Of a DNA stretch of 64,000 nt, positions 57,643 to 64,000 are shown in pieces (position 1 is the stretch's first letter; every line of letters starts with the position of its first letter). This DNA is from Beutenbergia cavernae DSM 12333. Lineage in GTDB: Bacteria; Actinomycetota; Actinomycetes; Actinomycetales; Beutenbergiaceae. The stretch covers positions 2,233,025-2,297,024 of the forward strand of contig NC_012669.1 of NCBI RefSeq assembly GCF_000023105.1. Direction: 5' to 3'. Under the pieces are notes generated by a model. The model was not told the DNA's origin. It did no database searches and saw only the letters and a program-made list of their open reading frames with translations. Position numbers and translations under genes: made by a program.

Positions 57643-59916
57643 TCAGTGGGAGAGCGAGAGCCGCTCGTACACCCGGCGCAGCGGCCGGGGCGCCCACCAG
57701 TTCGCGTCGCCGAGGATCGTCATGGTCGCGGGGACGAGGAGCATCCGCACGAGCGTCGCGTCGACGGCGACCGTGAGGGCGAGCGCCACGCCCACCTCCT
57801 TGATCATGAGCATCTCGCCGGCCGCGAACCCGGCGAACACGACGATGATGACCAGCGCCGCCGACGTGATGATCCGCCCGGACCGCTGCAGACCCAGGCG
57901 CACCGCCGCGTCGTTCGAGAGCCCGGCGTCGTACAGCTCCTTCACACGGGCGAGGAGGAAGACCTCGTAGTCCATCGCCAGGCCGAAGCCGAACGCCACG
58001 ACCACGGCCACGATGTACCCCTCGAGGCCGCCGTTGGAGGTGAAGCCGAGCAGGCCCGCCCCGTGCCCGTCGGCGAAGATCCACGTCGCCGCGCCCAACG
58101 AGGCGGCGAGCGACAGGATGTTCACGAGGAGCGCCTTGAGCGGGACGAGCACGGAGCCCGTCATGAGGAACAGCAGCACGAAGGTCGCGAGCACCACCAG
58201 GCCTCCGGCGAGCGGGAGCCCCTCGCGCAGCGCATCAGCGAAGTCCACCTGGTTCGCCGCCTGGCCGCCCACCCAGAACTCTGGGCCCTCATCGAGGTCG
58301 TGCAGGTCGCGCACGATGCCGACGGCGTCCTCGCCCGCCGGGTCCTCGGCGTCCGGGCGGACGCCGATCACGGCGTACGCGGACCCCTCGGAGAGCGGCA
58401 CCGGCCCGTCCACCGACGCGACGCCGTCGAGATCCTCGATCTCGGCGACCAGAGGGGCCAGATCCTCGGGCTGCGCCTCGGCGACGACCCGGATCGGCGC
58501 CACCGACGTCTGCGGGTAGTCCTCCGCGATCGCAGCGAGGAACGCACGCTGGTCGGAGTCCGCCGGGAGCAGGTCGGTCGTCGAGCTGCGCAGGGCGAGG
58601 TGCGTCAGCGGGTACGCCATCACGCCGAGCACGAGCAGCACCAGGGCGCCGACGAGCCACGGCCGCCGCTGCACACGCCCGGCCAGTCGCGAGAAGATCC
58701 CGCGTGACGGCGCGACGTCGCCCAGCCGGCCACCCAGCCAGCGGAGCCCGGGAACGCGCGCGAGCGCGGGAGTGCCCACGAGCCGGCGGCCGCCGAGCGT
58801 GAGCAGCGCCGGCACGAGGGTGAGCGCGGTGAGCAGCGCGATGACGACGACGCTCACGGCCGCCGCACCGATGGAGCGCAGCACGTCGGCGCGCATGAGC
58901 AGCAGCCCCGCCACGGCGACGGCGATCGTGACGGCGGAGAACGTCACGGTCCGTCCGGCGGTCGCGACGGTCCGCCGTACCGCGGCGACGACGACGGCGT
59001 CCCGCGCGCCGGCGCGGTGCCGGGTGCGGCCCCGCCCGCCGGGGTGGGTGGAGGCCGGCTCCTCGTCGATGCCGGCGTGGAGCTCCTCCCGGAACCGCGA
59101 CACCATGAGCAGGCCGTAGTCGATGGACAGCCCGAGGCCGAGCACCGTCACGACGTTGACCACCACGGAGTCGAGGTCGAGCACGTAGCTGAAGCCGAGG
59201 AGGGCGCCGAGCCCGCCCGCGATCGAGGCGAGGGCGCCGAGGAGCGGCATCCCCGCCGCGAGGACGCCGCCGAACACCACGACCATGACGAGGAGCGCGA
59301 TCGGCAGCGCGATGATCTCGCCGCGCACGAGGTCCCGCTCCATCGCCTCGACGATCTCGTCGCCGATGAGCGCACCCGTGGACACGATGCCGCTCGCCTC
59401 GGGCGCGGCCGCCCGCAGCTCCTGCGGCACGTCGCGCAGCCGGTCGACGACGGCGTCCGTCGCTTCCGCCTGGGCGTCGCCGTCGAGCGTGGGATCGAGG
59501 TCGACGCTCATGAGGAAGCCGTCCCCGCGTGCGGAGACGAGTGCGGCCACAGCGGGGTCGGTGGGGCCGGACGGCAGCACCCAGGGGTCGATGACGTCGG
59601 CGACCCCGTCGATCGAGCCGACCTCGACCCGGACGGGGCCGAGCGCCTCGCCGAGCGCCGCCGCGTCGGTCGCGACGTCGACGTCCTGGACGAGGAGCGT
59701 GACCCGGACTCCGCCGGACTGATCGGCAAGGATCTCCGCTGCGCGGTCGCTGGAGGAGCCCGGCACGCGCGGTTCTCCGACCGAGAGCCGGTCGAACAGT
59801 CCTTCGCCGGTCACACCGACGACGGCGACCGCCGCCGCGAGCGCGGACACGACGAGCCAGATGAGCACTGTGGCACGCGGACGGTGCGCGACGGCGGCGC
59901 CGAGACTGTCGAACAC
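57643..59916 (-). CDS. MMPL family (RND-type) exporter
   Basis: A 757-residue transporter with two MMPL halves, each having one helix, a large extracytoplasmic domain and five further helices. The first helix is TVLIWLVVSALAAAVAVVG. The conserved helix-4 Asp/Tyr pairs appear as SIDYGLLMVSRFREEL and AMDYEVFLLARVKELYDAG, the usual proton-relay region. A Gly/Arg-rich loop lies between the halves. Mycobacterial relatives export lipids; the cargo here is unknown. I start at the GTG at 59916 (VFDSLGAAVAHRP), with GAGAG 8-9 nt upstream; the open frame extends into rarA but is not conserved. It is divergent from rarA. Confidence 0.92.
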   Translation of the reverse strand: MFDSLGAAVAHRPRATVLIWLVVSALAAAVAVVGVTGEGLFDRLSVGEPRVPGSSSDRAAEILADQSGGVRVTLLVQDVDVATDAAALGEALGPVRVEVGSIDGVADVIDPWVLPSGPTDPAVAALVSARGDGFLMSVDLDPTLDGDAQAEATDAVVDRLRDVPQELRAAAPEASGIVSTGALIGDEIVEAMERDLVRGEIIALPIALLVMVVVFGGVLAAGMPLLGALASIAGGLGALLGFSYVLDLDSVVVNVVTVLGLGLSIDYGLLMVSRFREELHAGIDEEPASTHPGGRGRTRHRAGARDAVVVAAVRRTVATAGRTVTFSAVTIAVAVAGLLLMRADVLRSIGAAAVSVVVIALLTALTLVPALLTLGGRRLVGTPALARVPGLRWLGGRLGDVAPSRGIFSRLAGRVQRRPWLVGALVLLVLGVMAYPLTHLALRSSTTDLLPADSDQRAFLAAIAEDYPQTSVAPIRVVAEAQPEDLAPLVAEIEDLDGVASVDGPVPLSEGSAYAVIGVRPDAEDPAGEDAVGIVRDLHDLDEGPEFWVGGQAANQVDFADALREGLPLAGGLVVLATFVLLFLMTGSVLVPLKALLVNILSLAASLGAATWIFADGHGAGLLGFTSNGGLEGYIVAVVVAFGFGLAMDYEVFLLARVKELYDAGLSNDAAVRLGLQRSGRIITSAALVIIVVFAGFAAGEMLMIKEVGVALALTVAVDATLVRMLLVPATMTILGDANWWAPRPLRRVYERLSLSH

Positions 59917-59980
59917 GAGGCAACTCTCGCAGGTGACGTCCCCGCGCGGATGCGCAGCCGGACCTGTGGGTGGCGGCCCG

Positions 59981-59986
59981 TAGGCT
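59981..59986 (+). promoter_or_regulatory. -10 element TAGGCT, leaderless start of rarA
   Basis: TAGGCT lies 6 nt before the GTG at 59993 and no ribosome-binding site is present. Confidence 0.5.
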
Positions 59987-59992
59987 CGCGGT

Positions 59993-61447
59993 GTGGATCT
60001 GTTCGAGGCGGCTGCGAGCGACCCGGCCGGCGTCCCGGCCGCCCGGCCCGATGCGCCGCTGGCCGTGCGCATGCGCCCGGCCTCGGCGTCCGAGGTGGTC
60101 GGGCAGGAGCACCTCCTCGAGCCCGGAGCGCCGCTGCGGCGCCTCACGGAACCGGCCGACCCGGGCGCGCCGCCGCCGTCGTCGGTGATCCTCTGGGGAC
60201 CACCGGGCACGGGCAAGACGACGCTCGCGTACCTCATCGCCCACGCTTCAGGTCGCCGGTTCGTGGAGCTGTCCGCCGTCACGGCCGGCGTGCGCGACGT
60301 CCGCGCGGTCATCGACGACGCACGCCGGCGCCTCGCGGGCGGCGGCGTCGAGACGGTGCTCTTCGTCGACGAGGTGCACCGGTTCTCGAAGACGCAGCAG
60401 GACGCGCTGCTGCCGAGCGTCGAGAACCGGTGGGTCACGCTCGTCGCGGCGACCACGGAGAACCCGAGCTTCTCCGTGATCTCCCCGTTGCTCTCCCGCT
60501 CCCTGCTGCTGACGCTGCGGCCGCTGACCGAGGCCGACGTCGCGCGGCTGGTCGACCGGGCCCTCGACGACGAGCGGGGCCTGGCCGGCCGCTACACGCT
60601 CGACGACGACGCGCGTGCGCACCTGCTCCGGCTCGCGGGCGGCGACGCACGCAAGGCGCTGACGATCCTCGAGGCGGCGGCCGGCACCGCGGCCCTGCCC
60701 GGCGCGGGCGACGACGCGCGGGGGATCGACCTGGAGGCGGTCGAGCGGGCGGTCGACGTCGCGGCGGTGCGGTACGACCGTGACGGCGACCAGCACTATG
60801 ACGTCACGAGCGCGTTCATCAAGTCCATGCGCGGGTCGGACGTCGACGCCGCCCTGCACTACCTCGCGCGCATGGTGGCGGCGGGGGAGGACCCGCGGTT
60901 CATCGCCCGGCGCATCGTCATCGCGGCCAGCGAGGAGGTCGGGATGGCCGACCCCACGGCTCTCGCGACGGCTGTGGCGGCGTTCCAGGCGGTCTCGTTC
61001 ATCGGGCTGCCCGAGGCGAGGATCGTGCTGGCCCAGGCCGTGGTGCACGTCGCCACCGCCCCGAAGTCGAACGCGGCGTACAAGGCGATCGACGAGGCGC
61101 TGGCCGACGTCCGGGCCGGGCGGGGCGGGTCGGTCCCGGTGCACCTGCGCGACACGCACTACGCCGGCGCCGAGCGCCTCGGCCACGGCGAGGGGTACGC
61201 GTACGCGCACGACGCGCCGCACGGCGTCGCGGCCCAGCGGTACGCTCCCGACGGGCTGGAGAGCGCCCGGTACTACCACCCGACGGCGCGCGGCCTCGAG
61301 GGGCAGATCGGGCCGCGGCTGGAGCGGATCCGGGAGATCCTCGGCGGCGCGGGGCGGGCGTCCGCCCCGTCTGACGCCGAGCGTGCCGCACCTCCTGCGC
61401 CTCCCGCCCCGGAGAGAGCCGATCGGCCCGACGCGCCGGGCGTGTAG
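59993..61447 (+). CDS. rarA: Replication-associated recombination protein A (AAA+ ATPase)
   Basis: A 484-residue MgsA/RarA/WRNIP1-family ATPase acting at stalled replication forks. It has [17 protein letters not shown], Walker [17 protein letters not shown], the [16 protein letters not shown] segment, Walker [23 protein letters not shown] (here [15 protein letters not shown]), sensor 1 AATTENPSF and the C-terminal tetramerisation region with [24 protein letters not shown] (here [16 protein letters not shown]). The last 40 residues are a disordered Pro/Ala tail. It is likely leaderless. It ends 3 bases before the start of the rpsD -10 region. Confidence 0.95.
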   Translation: MDLFEAAASDPAGVPAARPDAPLAVRMRPASASEVVGQEHLLEPGAPLRRLTEPADPGAPPPSSVILWGPPGTGKTTLAYLIAHASGRRFVELSAVTAGVRDVRAVIDDARRRLAGGGVETVLFVDEVHRFSKTQQDALLPSVENRWVTLVAATTENPSFSVISPLLSRSLLLTLRPLTEADVARLVDRALDDERGLAGRYTLDDDARAHLLRLAGGDARKALTILEAAAGTAALPGAGDDARGIDLEAVERAVDVAAVRYDRDGDQHYDVTSAFIKSMRGSDVDAALHYLARMVAAGEDPRFIARRIVIAASEEVGMADPTALATAVAAFQAVSFIGLPEARIVLAQAVVHVATAPKSNAAYKAIDEALADVRAGRGGSVPVHLRDTHYAGAERLGHGEGYAYAHDAPHGVAAQRYAPDGLESARYYHPTARGLEGQIGPRLERIREILGGAGRASAPSDAERAAPPAPPAPERADRPDAPGV

Positions 61448-61450
61448 ACT
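61445..61450 (+). promoter_or_regulatory. -10 element TAGACT of rpsD
   Basis: TAGACT overlaps the end of rarA (its stop codon is TAG at 61445-61447). Transcription from here gives a structured leader of about 135 nt before rpsD. Confidence 0.5.
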
Positions 61451-61455
61451 TTCGT

Positions 61456-61593
61456 GGTTGCCCGGCGCCGGCGAGCTTGCTCGCGAAGAGGCCCGGGCCC
61501 CTGGGGCCTTAGCCGCATGAGCCGGCCCCACCGTCGATCCGCGACCTGCGGGTTCCGGCGGTGACATCGACACAGGAAGATGAAGGACATCAC
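61456..61593 (+). promoter_or_regulatory. Structured rpsD leader with a possible 15-codon upstream ORF
   Basis: The leader contains a GCGAG-CTTG-CTCGC hairpin, a GGCCC/GGGCC-type hairpin around 61491-61509, and a short ORF at 61517-61564 that reads MSRPHRRSATCGFRR (6 Arg of 15). Ribosomal protein S4 autoregulates its own message in several bacteria by binding leader RNA; whether this leader does so is inference. Confidence 0.35.
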
Positions 61594-62220
61594 GTGAGCT
61601 CCACGAAGCGCGCGCGCAACCAGGTGCGCCTGTCCCGCGCCCTCGGCCTCCCGCTGACGCCGAAGGCCGCCAAGTACTTCGAGAAGCGGCCCTACCCGCC
61701 GGGCGAGCACGGTCGCGCCCGCCGCCGCACCGAGTCCGACTACGCCGTCCGGCTCAAGGAGAAGCAGCGTCTCCGCGCCCAGTACGGCATCCGCGAGGCG
61801 CAGCTGCGTCGCGCGTTCGACGAGGCGCGCCGCGAGGCCGGCCTGACCGGTGAGGCGCTCGTCGAGCTCCTCGAGATGCGGCTCGACGCCCTCGTGCTGC
61901 GGTCCGGCTTCGCCCGCACGATCGCGCAGGCCCGCCAGGCAGTCGTCCACCGCCACGTCCTCGTCGACGGCAAGATCGTCGACCGCCCGTCCTTCCGCGT
62001 GAAGCCGGGCCAGGTCATCCAGGTCAAGCCGCGCAGCCAGGCCCGCACCCCGTTCCAGGTGGCCGCCGCCGGCGCTCACCGCGACGTGCTGGCCCAGGTG
62101 CCGGAGTACCTGGACGTGTCGCTCGAGAAGCTGCGTTCCGAGCTCGTGCGCCGCCCGAAGCGAGCCGAGGTCCCCGTGACCGCCGACGTCCAGCTGATCG
62201 TCGAGTGGTACGCGCGCTGA
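61594..62220 (+). CDS. rpsD: 30S ribosomal protein S4
   Basis: A 208-residue S4 protein that nucleates 30S assembly by binding 16S rRNA. It contains LSRALGLPLTPKAAKYFEKRPYPPGEHGR (here LTPKAAKYFEKRPYPPGEHGR less one residue), ESDYAVRLKEKQRLRAQYGI and the S4 RNA-binding fold with RLDALVLRSGFARTIAQARQAVVHRHVLVDG (here RSGFARTIAQARQAVVH). The N-terminal CxxC zinc site of the other S4 form is absent, so this is the zinc-independent paralogue. GAAGGA precedes the GTG at 61594; the upstream in-frame GTG at 61561 would add an unconserved stretch. It stands alone, away from the alpha operon. Confidence 0.95.
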   Translation: MSSTKRARNQVRLSRALGLPLTPKAAKYFEKRPYPPGEHGRARRRTESDYAVRLKEKQRLRAQYGIREAQLRRAFDEARREAGLTGEALVELLEMRLDALVLRSGFARTIAQARQAVVHRHVLVDGKIVDRPSFRVKPGQVIQVKPRSQARTPFQVAAAGAHRDVLAQVPEYLDVSLEKLRSELVRRPKRAEVPVTADVQLIVEWYAR

Positions 62221-62250
62221 GCCGCACCCACCTCGCTGCATCCTCGGATC

Positions 62251-62280
62251 GCCCCGGTCGCCCGTCAGGGTGGCCGGGGC
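62251..62280 (+). terminator. rpsD terminator
   Basis: A 13-bp stem with two G-U wobbles (62251-62263 and 62268-62280) closes a GTCA loop, 30 bases after the rpsD stop. Confidence 0.75.
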
Positions 62281-62362
62281 GTTCCGGCCATTGAAGCCGA
62301 CACAGCCGCTCGCGGTAGTGTCGGACCGCTCGCCGTCCCCTCACCCCCGCGAAGGAGCGCCC

Positions 62363-62731
62363 ATGTCGCTCGGTGACATCGCCGGGCTGGTCGCGGCACT
62401 CGCCTTCGTCGCCCTGGTGGCGTTCATGGCGGTGCCGTTGCTCAAGCTCGGCAAGGTGCTCGACGAGACCCGGACGACTGTCGCGCGGGTCACGGAGCAG
62501 TCGATCCCCATCGTCGACGAGGCGGCGGAGACGCTCCGCACCGCCAACGCGCAGCTCGCGAAGGTCGACACGGTGACGACGTCCGCGGCGGAGATCGGGA
62601 CGAACGTCTCGGCGCTCACCACGCTCGTGTCAGCGACGGTCGCCTCGCCCCTCATCAAGGTGGCGTCGTTCAGCTATGCCGTCCGCAGCGTCGTCGGTCG
62701 CCGGGCCGCTCGGCGAGGGCGGAGGCGGTAG
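62363..62731 (+). CDS. DUF948 family single-pass membrane protein
   Basis: A 122-residue protein with an N-terminal membrane helix ([22 protein letters not shown]) and a helical, coiled-coil-like rest ([28 protein letters not shown], here [15 protein letters not shown]), ending in a basic tail. This matches DUF948, a general stress/membrane-associated family of unknown function. AAGGAG lies 8 nt before the ATG. The stop overlaps the next start by one base, so the two small proteins are coupled, and both precede alaS. Confidence 0.85.
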   Translation: MSLGDIAGLVAALAFVALVAFMAVPLLKLGKVLDETRTTVARVTEQSIPIVDEAAETLRTANAQLAKVDTVTTSAAEIGTNVSALTTLVSATVASPLIKVASFSYAVRSVVGRRAARRGRRR

Positions 62732-63066
62732 TGCGCCGGATCTTCTGGATCGGCGTCGGCGCCGCCGCTGCGGTGCTGGTCGTGCGACAGCTCGCCCAGG
62801 CACGCGCGAAGGCCGACGCAGCCGCCGAGGCGTTCACCCCCGCCGGGTTCGCCGACCTCGTGGCACGCGGTGTCGACACGCTCCGCGACGTCGGCACCGA
62901 GATTGCTGCCGCGATGCGGGAGCACGAGGCCGAGCTCCGAGCCGACCTGCTGCCCCCACCCGACGAGGTGGCCGCCGCCCGGGCCCGCCGCGCGTCCGCA
63001 CCGCGCCCCGCGCGCGGGAGGGACGAGGACGACGGCGCGGACGCCGAGCTGTACGAGTTCTTCTGA
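62731..63066 (+). CDS. DUF6167-like small membrane protein
   Basis: A 111-residue protein with one N-terminal helix ([19 protein letters not shown]), a helical middle ([21 protein letters not shown], here [17 protein letters not shown], then [18 protein letters not shown]) and a charged C terminus ending YEFF. This layout fits the actinobacterial DUF6167 family found just before alaS; function unknown. It starts with GTG at the last base of the DUF948 stop (TAGTG). Confidence 0.78.
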   Translation: MRRIFWIGVGAAAAVLVVRQLAQARAKADAAAEAFTPAGFADLVARGVDTLRDVGTEIAAAMREHEAELRADLLPPPDEVAAARARRASAPRPARGRDEDDGADAELYEFF

Positions 63067-63077
63067 TCGATCTTCCG

Positions 63078-63096
63078 CCGCGGCCCCTGGCCGCGG
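63078..63096 (+). terminator. Hairpin between DUF6167 and alaS
   Basis: A perfect 8-bp stem (CCGCGGCC/GGCCGCGG) with a CCT loop lies 11 bases past the DUF6167 stop and 23 bases before alaS. It could end or attenuate the upstream message; no T-tract follows. Confidence 0.5.
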
Positions 63097-63119
63097 TGCA
63101 CCTGCAACCCCGAGGGACC

Positions 63120-64000
63120 ATGCGCACCGCCGAGATCCGACGTCGCTACCTGGACTACTTCGCCGAGCGCGACCACACGGTCGTGCCCAGCGCCTCGCTC
63201 ATCTCCGCCGACCCGTCGATCCTGTTCACGATCGCCGGCATGGTGCCGTTCATCCCGTACATCGTCGGGACGGAGCAGGCACCGTACTCGCGTGCGGTGA
63301 GCGTCCAGAAGTGCATCCGGACGAACGACATCGAAGAGGTCGGCCGCACTACCAGGCACGGCACGTTCTTCCAGATGAACGGCAACTTCTCCTTCGGGGA
63401 CTACTTCAAGGAGGGTGCCGTCGAGTTCGCCTGGGAGCTGATGACGAGCTCGCAGGACGACGGCGGATTCGGCCTGGACCCCGACCTGCTCTGGGTCACG
63501 GTGTGGGAGGAGGACGCGGAGACGGCGCGCGTGCTCCGGGAGGTCATCGACTTCCCCGCGGAGCGGGTCGTGCCGCTGTCGCGTGCTGACTCGTTCTGGG
63601 ACACCGGCCAGCCGGGTCCCGCCGGCCCGACGGCGGAGTGGCACCTGGACCGGGGCGCTGACCGCGGCCCCGACGGCGGACCGGCCGTCGACACGGCGGG
63701 CGACCGCTACGTCGAGTTCTGGAACCTCGTGTTCGACGAGTTCCTCCGCGGTCCCGGCCCCGGCAAGGACTATCCGCTGCTCGGCGAGCTGCCGATGAAG
63801 AGCATCGACACCGGAATGGGTCTCGAGCGCGTCGCGGCGATCCTCCAGGGCAAGGACAACATCTACGAGATCGACGAGGTGTTCGGCGTCATCGCCCGCG
63901 CCGAGGAGCTCTCCGGCCGCCGGTACGGCGCCTCGCGCGAGGACGACGTACGGATGCGCGTCGTCGCCGACCACGTGCGCTCCGCGATGATGCTCGTCTC
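63120..64000 (+). CDS. alaS: Alanyl-tRNA synthetase, N-terminal part (3' truncated by window)
   Basis: The first 293 codons of AlaRS, including most of the class II catalytic domain: the start [52 protein letters not shown] (motif 2 region), [19 protein letters not shown] and the [17 protein letters not shown] motif 3 segment with [14 protein letters not shown]. An insertion-like stretch rich in Gly/Asp/Pro (about 175-195) precedes the WNLVF block. CGAGGGA lies just before the ATG at 63120. The frame is open to the right edge; the editing and C-Ala domains lie outside. Confidence 0.96.
   Translation, partial: MRTAEIRRRYLDYFAERDHTVVPSASLISADPSILFTIAGMVPFIPYIVGTEQAPYSRAVSVQKCIRTNDIEEVGRTTRHGTFFQMNGNFSFGDYFKEGAVEFAWELMTSSQDDGGFGLDPDLLWVTVWEEDAETARVLREVIDFPAERVVPLSRADSFWDTGQPGPAGPTAEWHLDRGADRGPDGGPAVDTAGDRYVEFWNLVFDEFLRGPGPGKDYPLLGELPMKSIDTGMGLERVAAILQGKDNIYEIDEVFGVIARAEELSGRRYGASREDDVRMRVVADHVRSAMMLV

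Noticed and set aside
2-64000. Mobile elements, prophage or a complete defence island
   Set aside because: No transposase, integrase, phage structural gene, terminal inverted repeat pair or multi-gene defence cluster was recognised; the two AbiEi-like genes are orphans.

Overview
The window is a contiguous, high-GC (mostly above 70%) housekeeping stretch of an actinobacterial chromosome. The gene content and order resemble the Micrococcales, probably the Cellulomonadaceae/Promicromonosporaceae. The evidence is codon use saturated with G/C at third positions, mycothiol-type enzymes, PI-mannoside genes, a TreXYZ trehalose route and DUF3000/DUF2630/DUF6167 proteins. Gene order is also strongly co-linear with the thrS-pgsA-patA-pimA-pdxST-yebC-ruvCAB-secDF-apt-relA-hisS-aspS-rarA-alaS region of Mycobacterium. 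The family-level assignment is inference.

Layout. 2-8391: end of dxs, a mycothiol-dependent isomerase-like gene, a fadA-fadB beta-oxidation pair, RNase D, a YdeI/OmpD-associated-like protein, ComB and DUF3000. 8458-12614: an ATP-grasp ligase resembling D-aspartate ligases, an uncharacterised Rossmann-like protein, ZapE, then a lower-GC pocket with a small membrane protein and an RraB-domain protein. 12625-19513: an overlapping glgX/treX-treY-treZ operon with a HIT gene at its end, converting glycogen to trehalose. 19642-25345: membrane proteins, an orphan AbiEi/nuclease-like protein, a tRNA-Gly/Cys/Val cluster, and a pabC/dapA-like pair. 25442-36067: tRNA-Val(CAC), then thrS, an Ap4A-phosphorylase-like HIT gene, the PI/PIM lipid genes pgsA-patA-pimA, a LemA-like protein, PrsW, the PLP synthase genes pdxS-(NUDIX)-pdxT and yebC. 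36084-45840: a DUF2630/SRPBCC pair, ruvCAB, yajC-secD-secF, apt and the bifunctional (p)ppGpp enzyme. 45822-57624: an AbiEi-like protein, a DUF349 protein, a cyclophilin, hisS, a radical SAM gene behind a near-perfect SOS box, a DEAD-box helicase, an aminotransferase, aspS and a GNAT gene. 57643-64000: an MMPL exporter, rarA, rpsD, two small membrane proteins and the start of alaS.

Translation coupling is the dominant organisation. Many neighbours share ATGA/GTGA overlaps (fadA/fadB, treX/Y/Z, pgsA/patA/pimA, NUDIX/pdxT, PPIase/DUF349, aspS/GNAT, pabC/dapA-like). A second theme is apparently leaderless transcription: at least nine genes carry a TANNNT hexamer 6-8 nt before the start codon and no Shine-Dalgarno.

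No insertion sequence, prophage, CRISPR array or complete defence system was seen. No gene-free interval exceeds about 260 bases; the longest (53520-53776) is the divergent helicase/aminotransferase region. The most useful non-routine observations are two SOS-box-like sites, AspRS residues indicating a non-discriminating enzyme, the D-Asp-ligase-like gene, the NUDIX gene wedged inside the PLP synthase operon, the low-GC RraB pocket and the rpsD leader.
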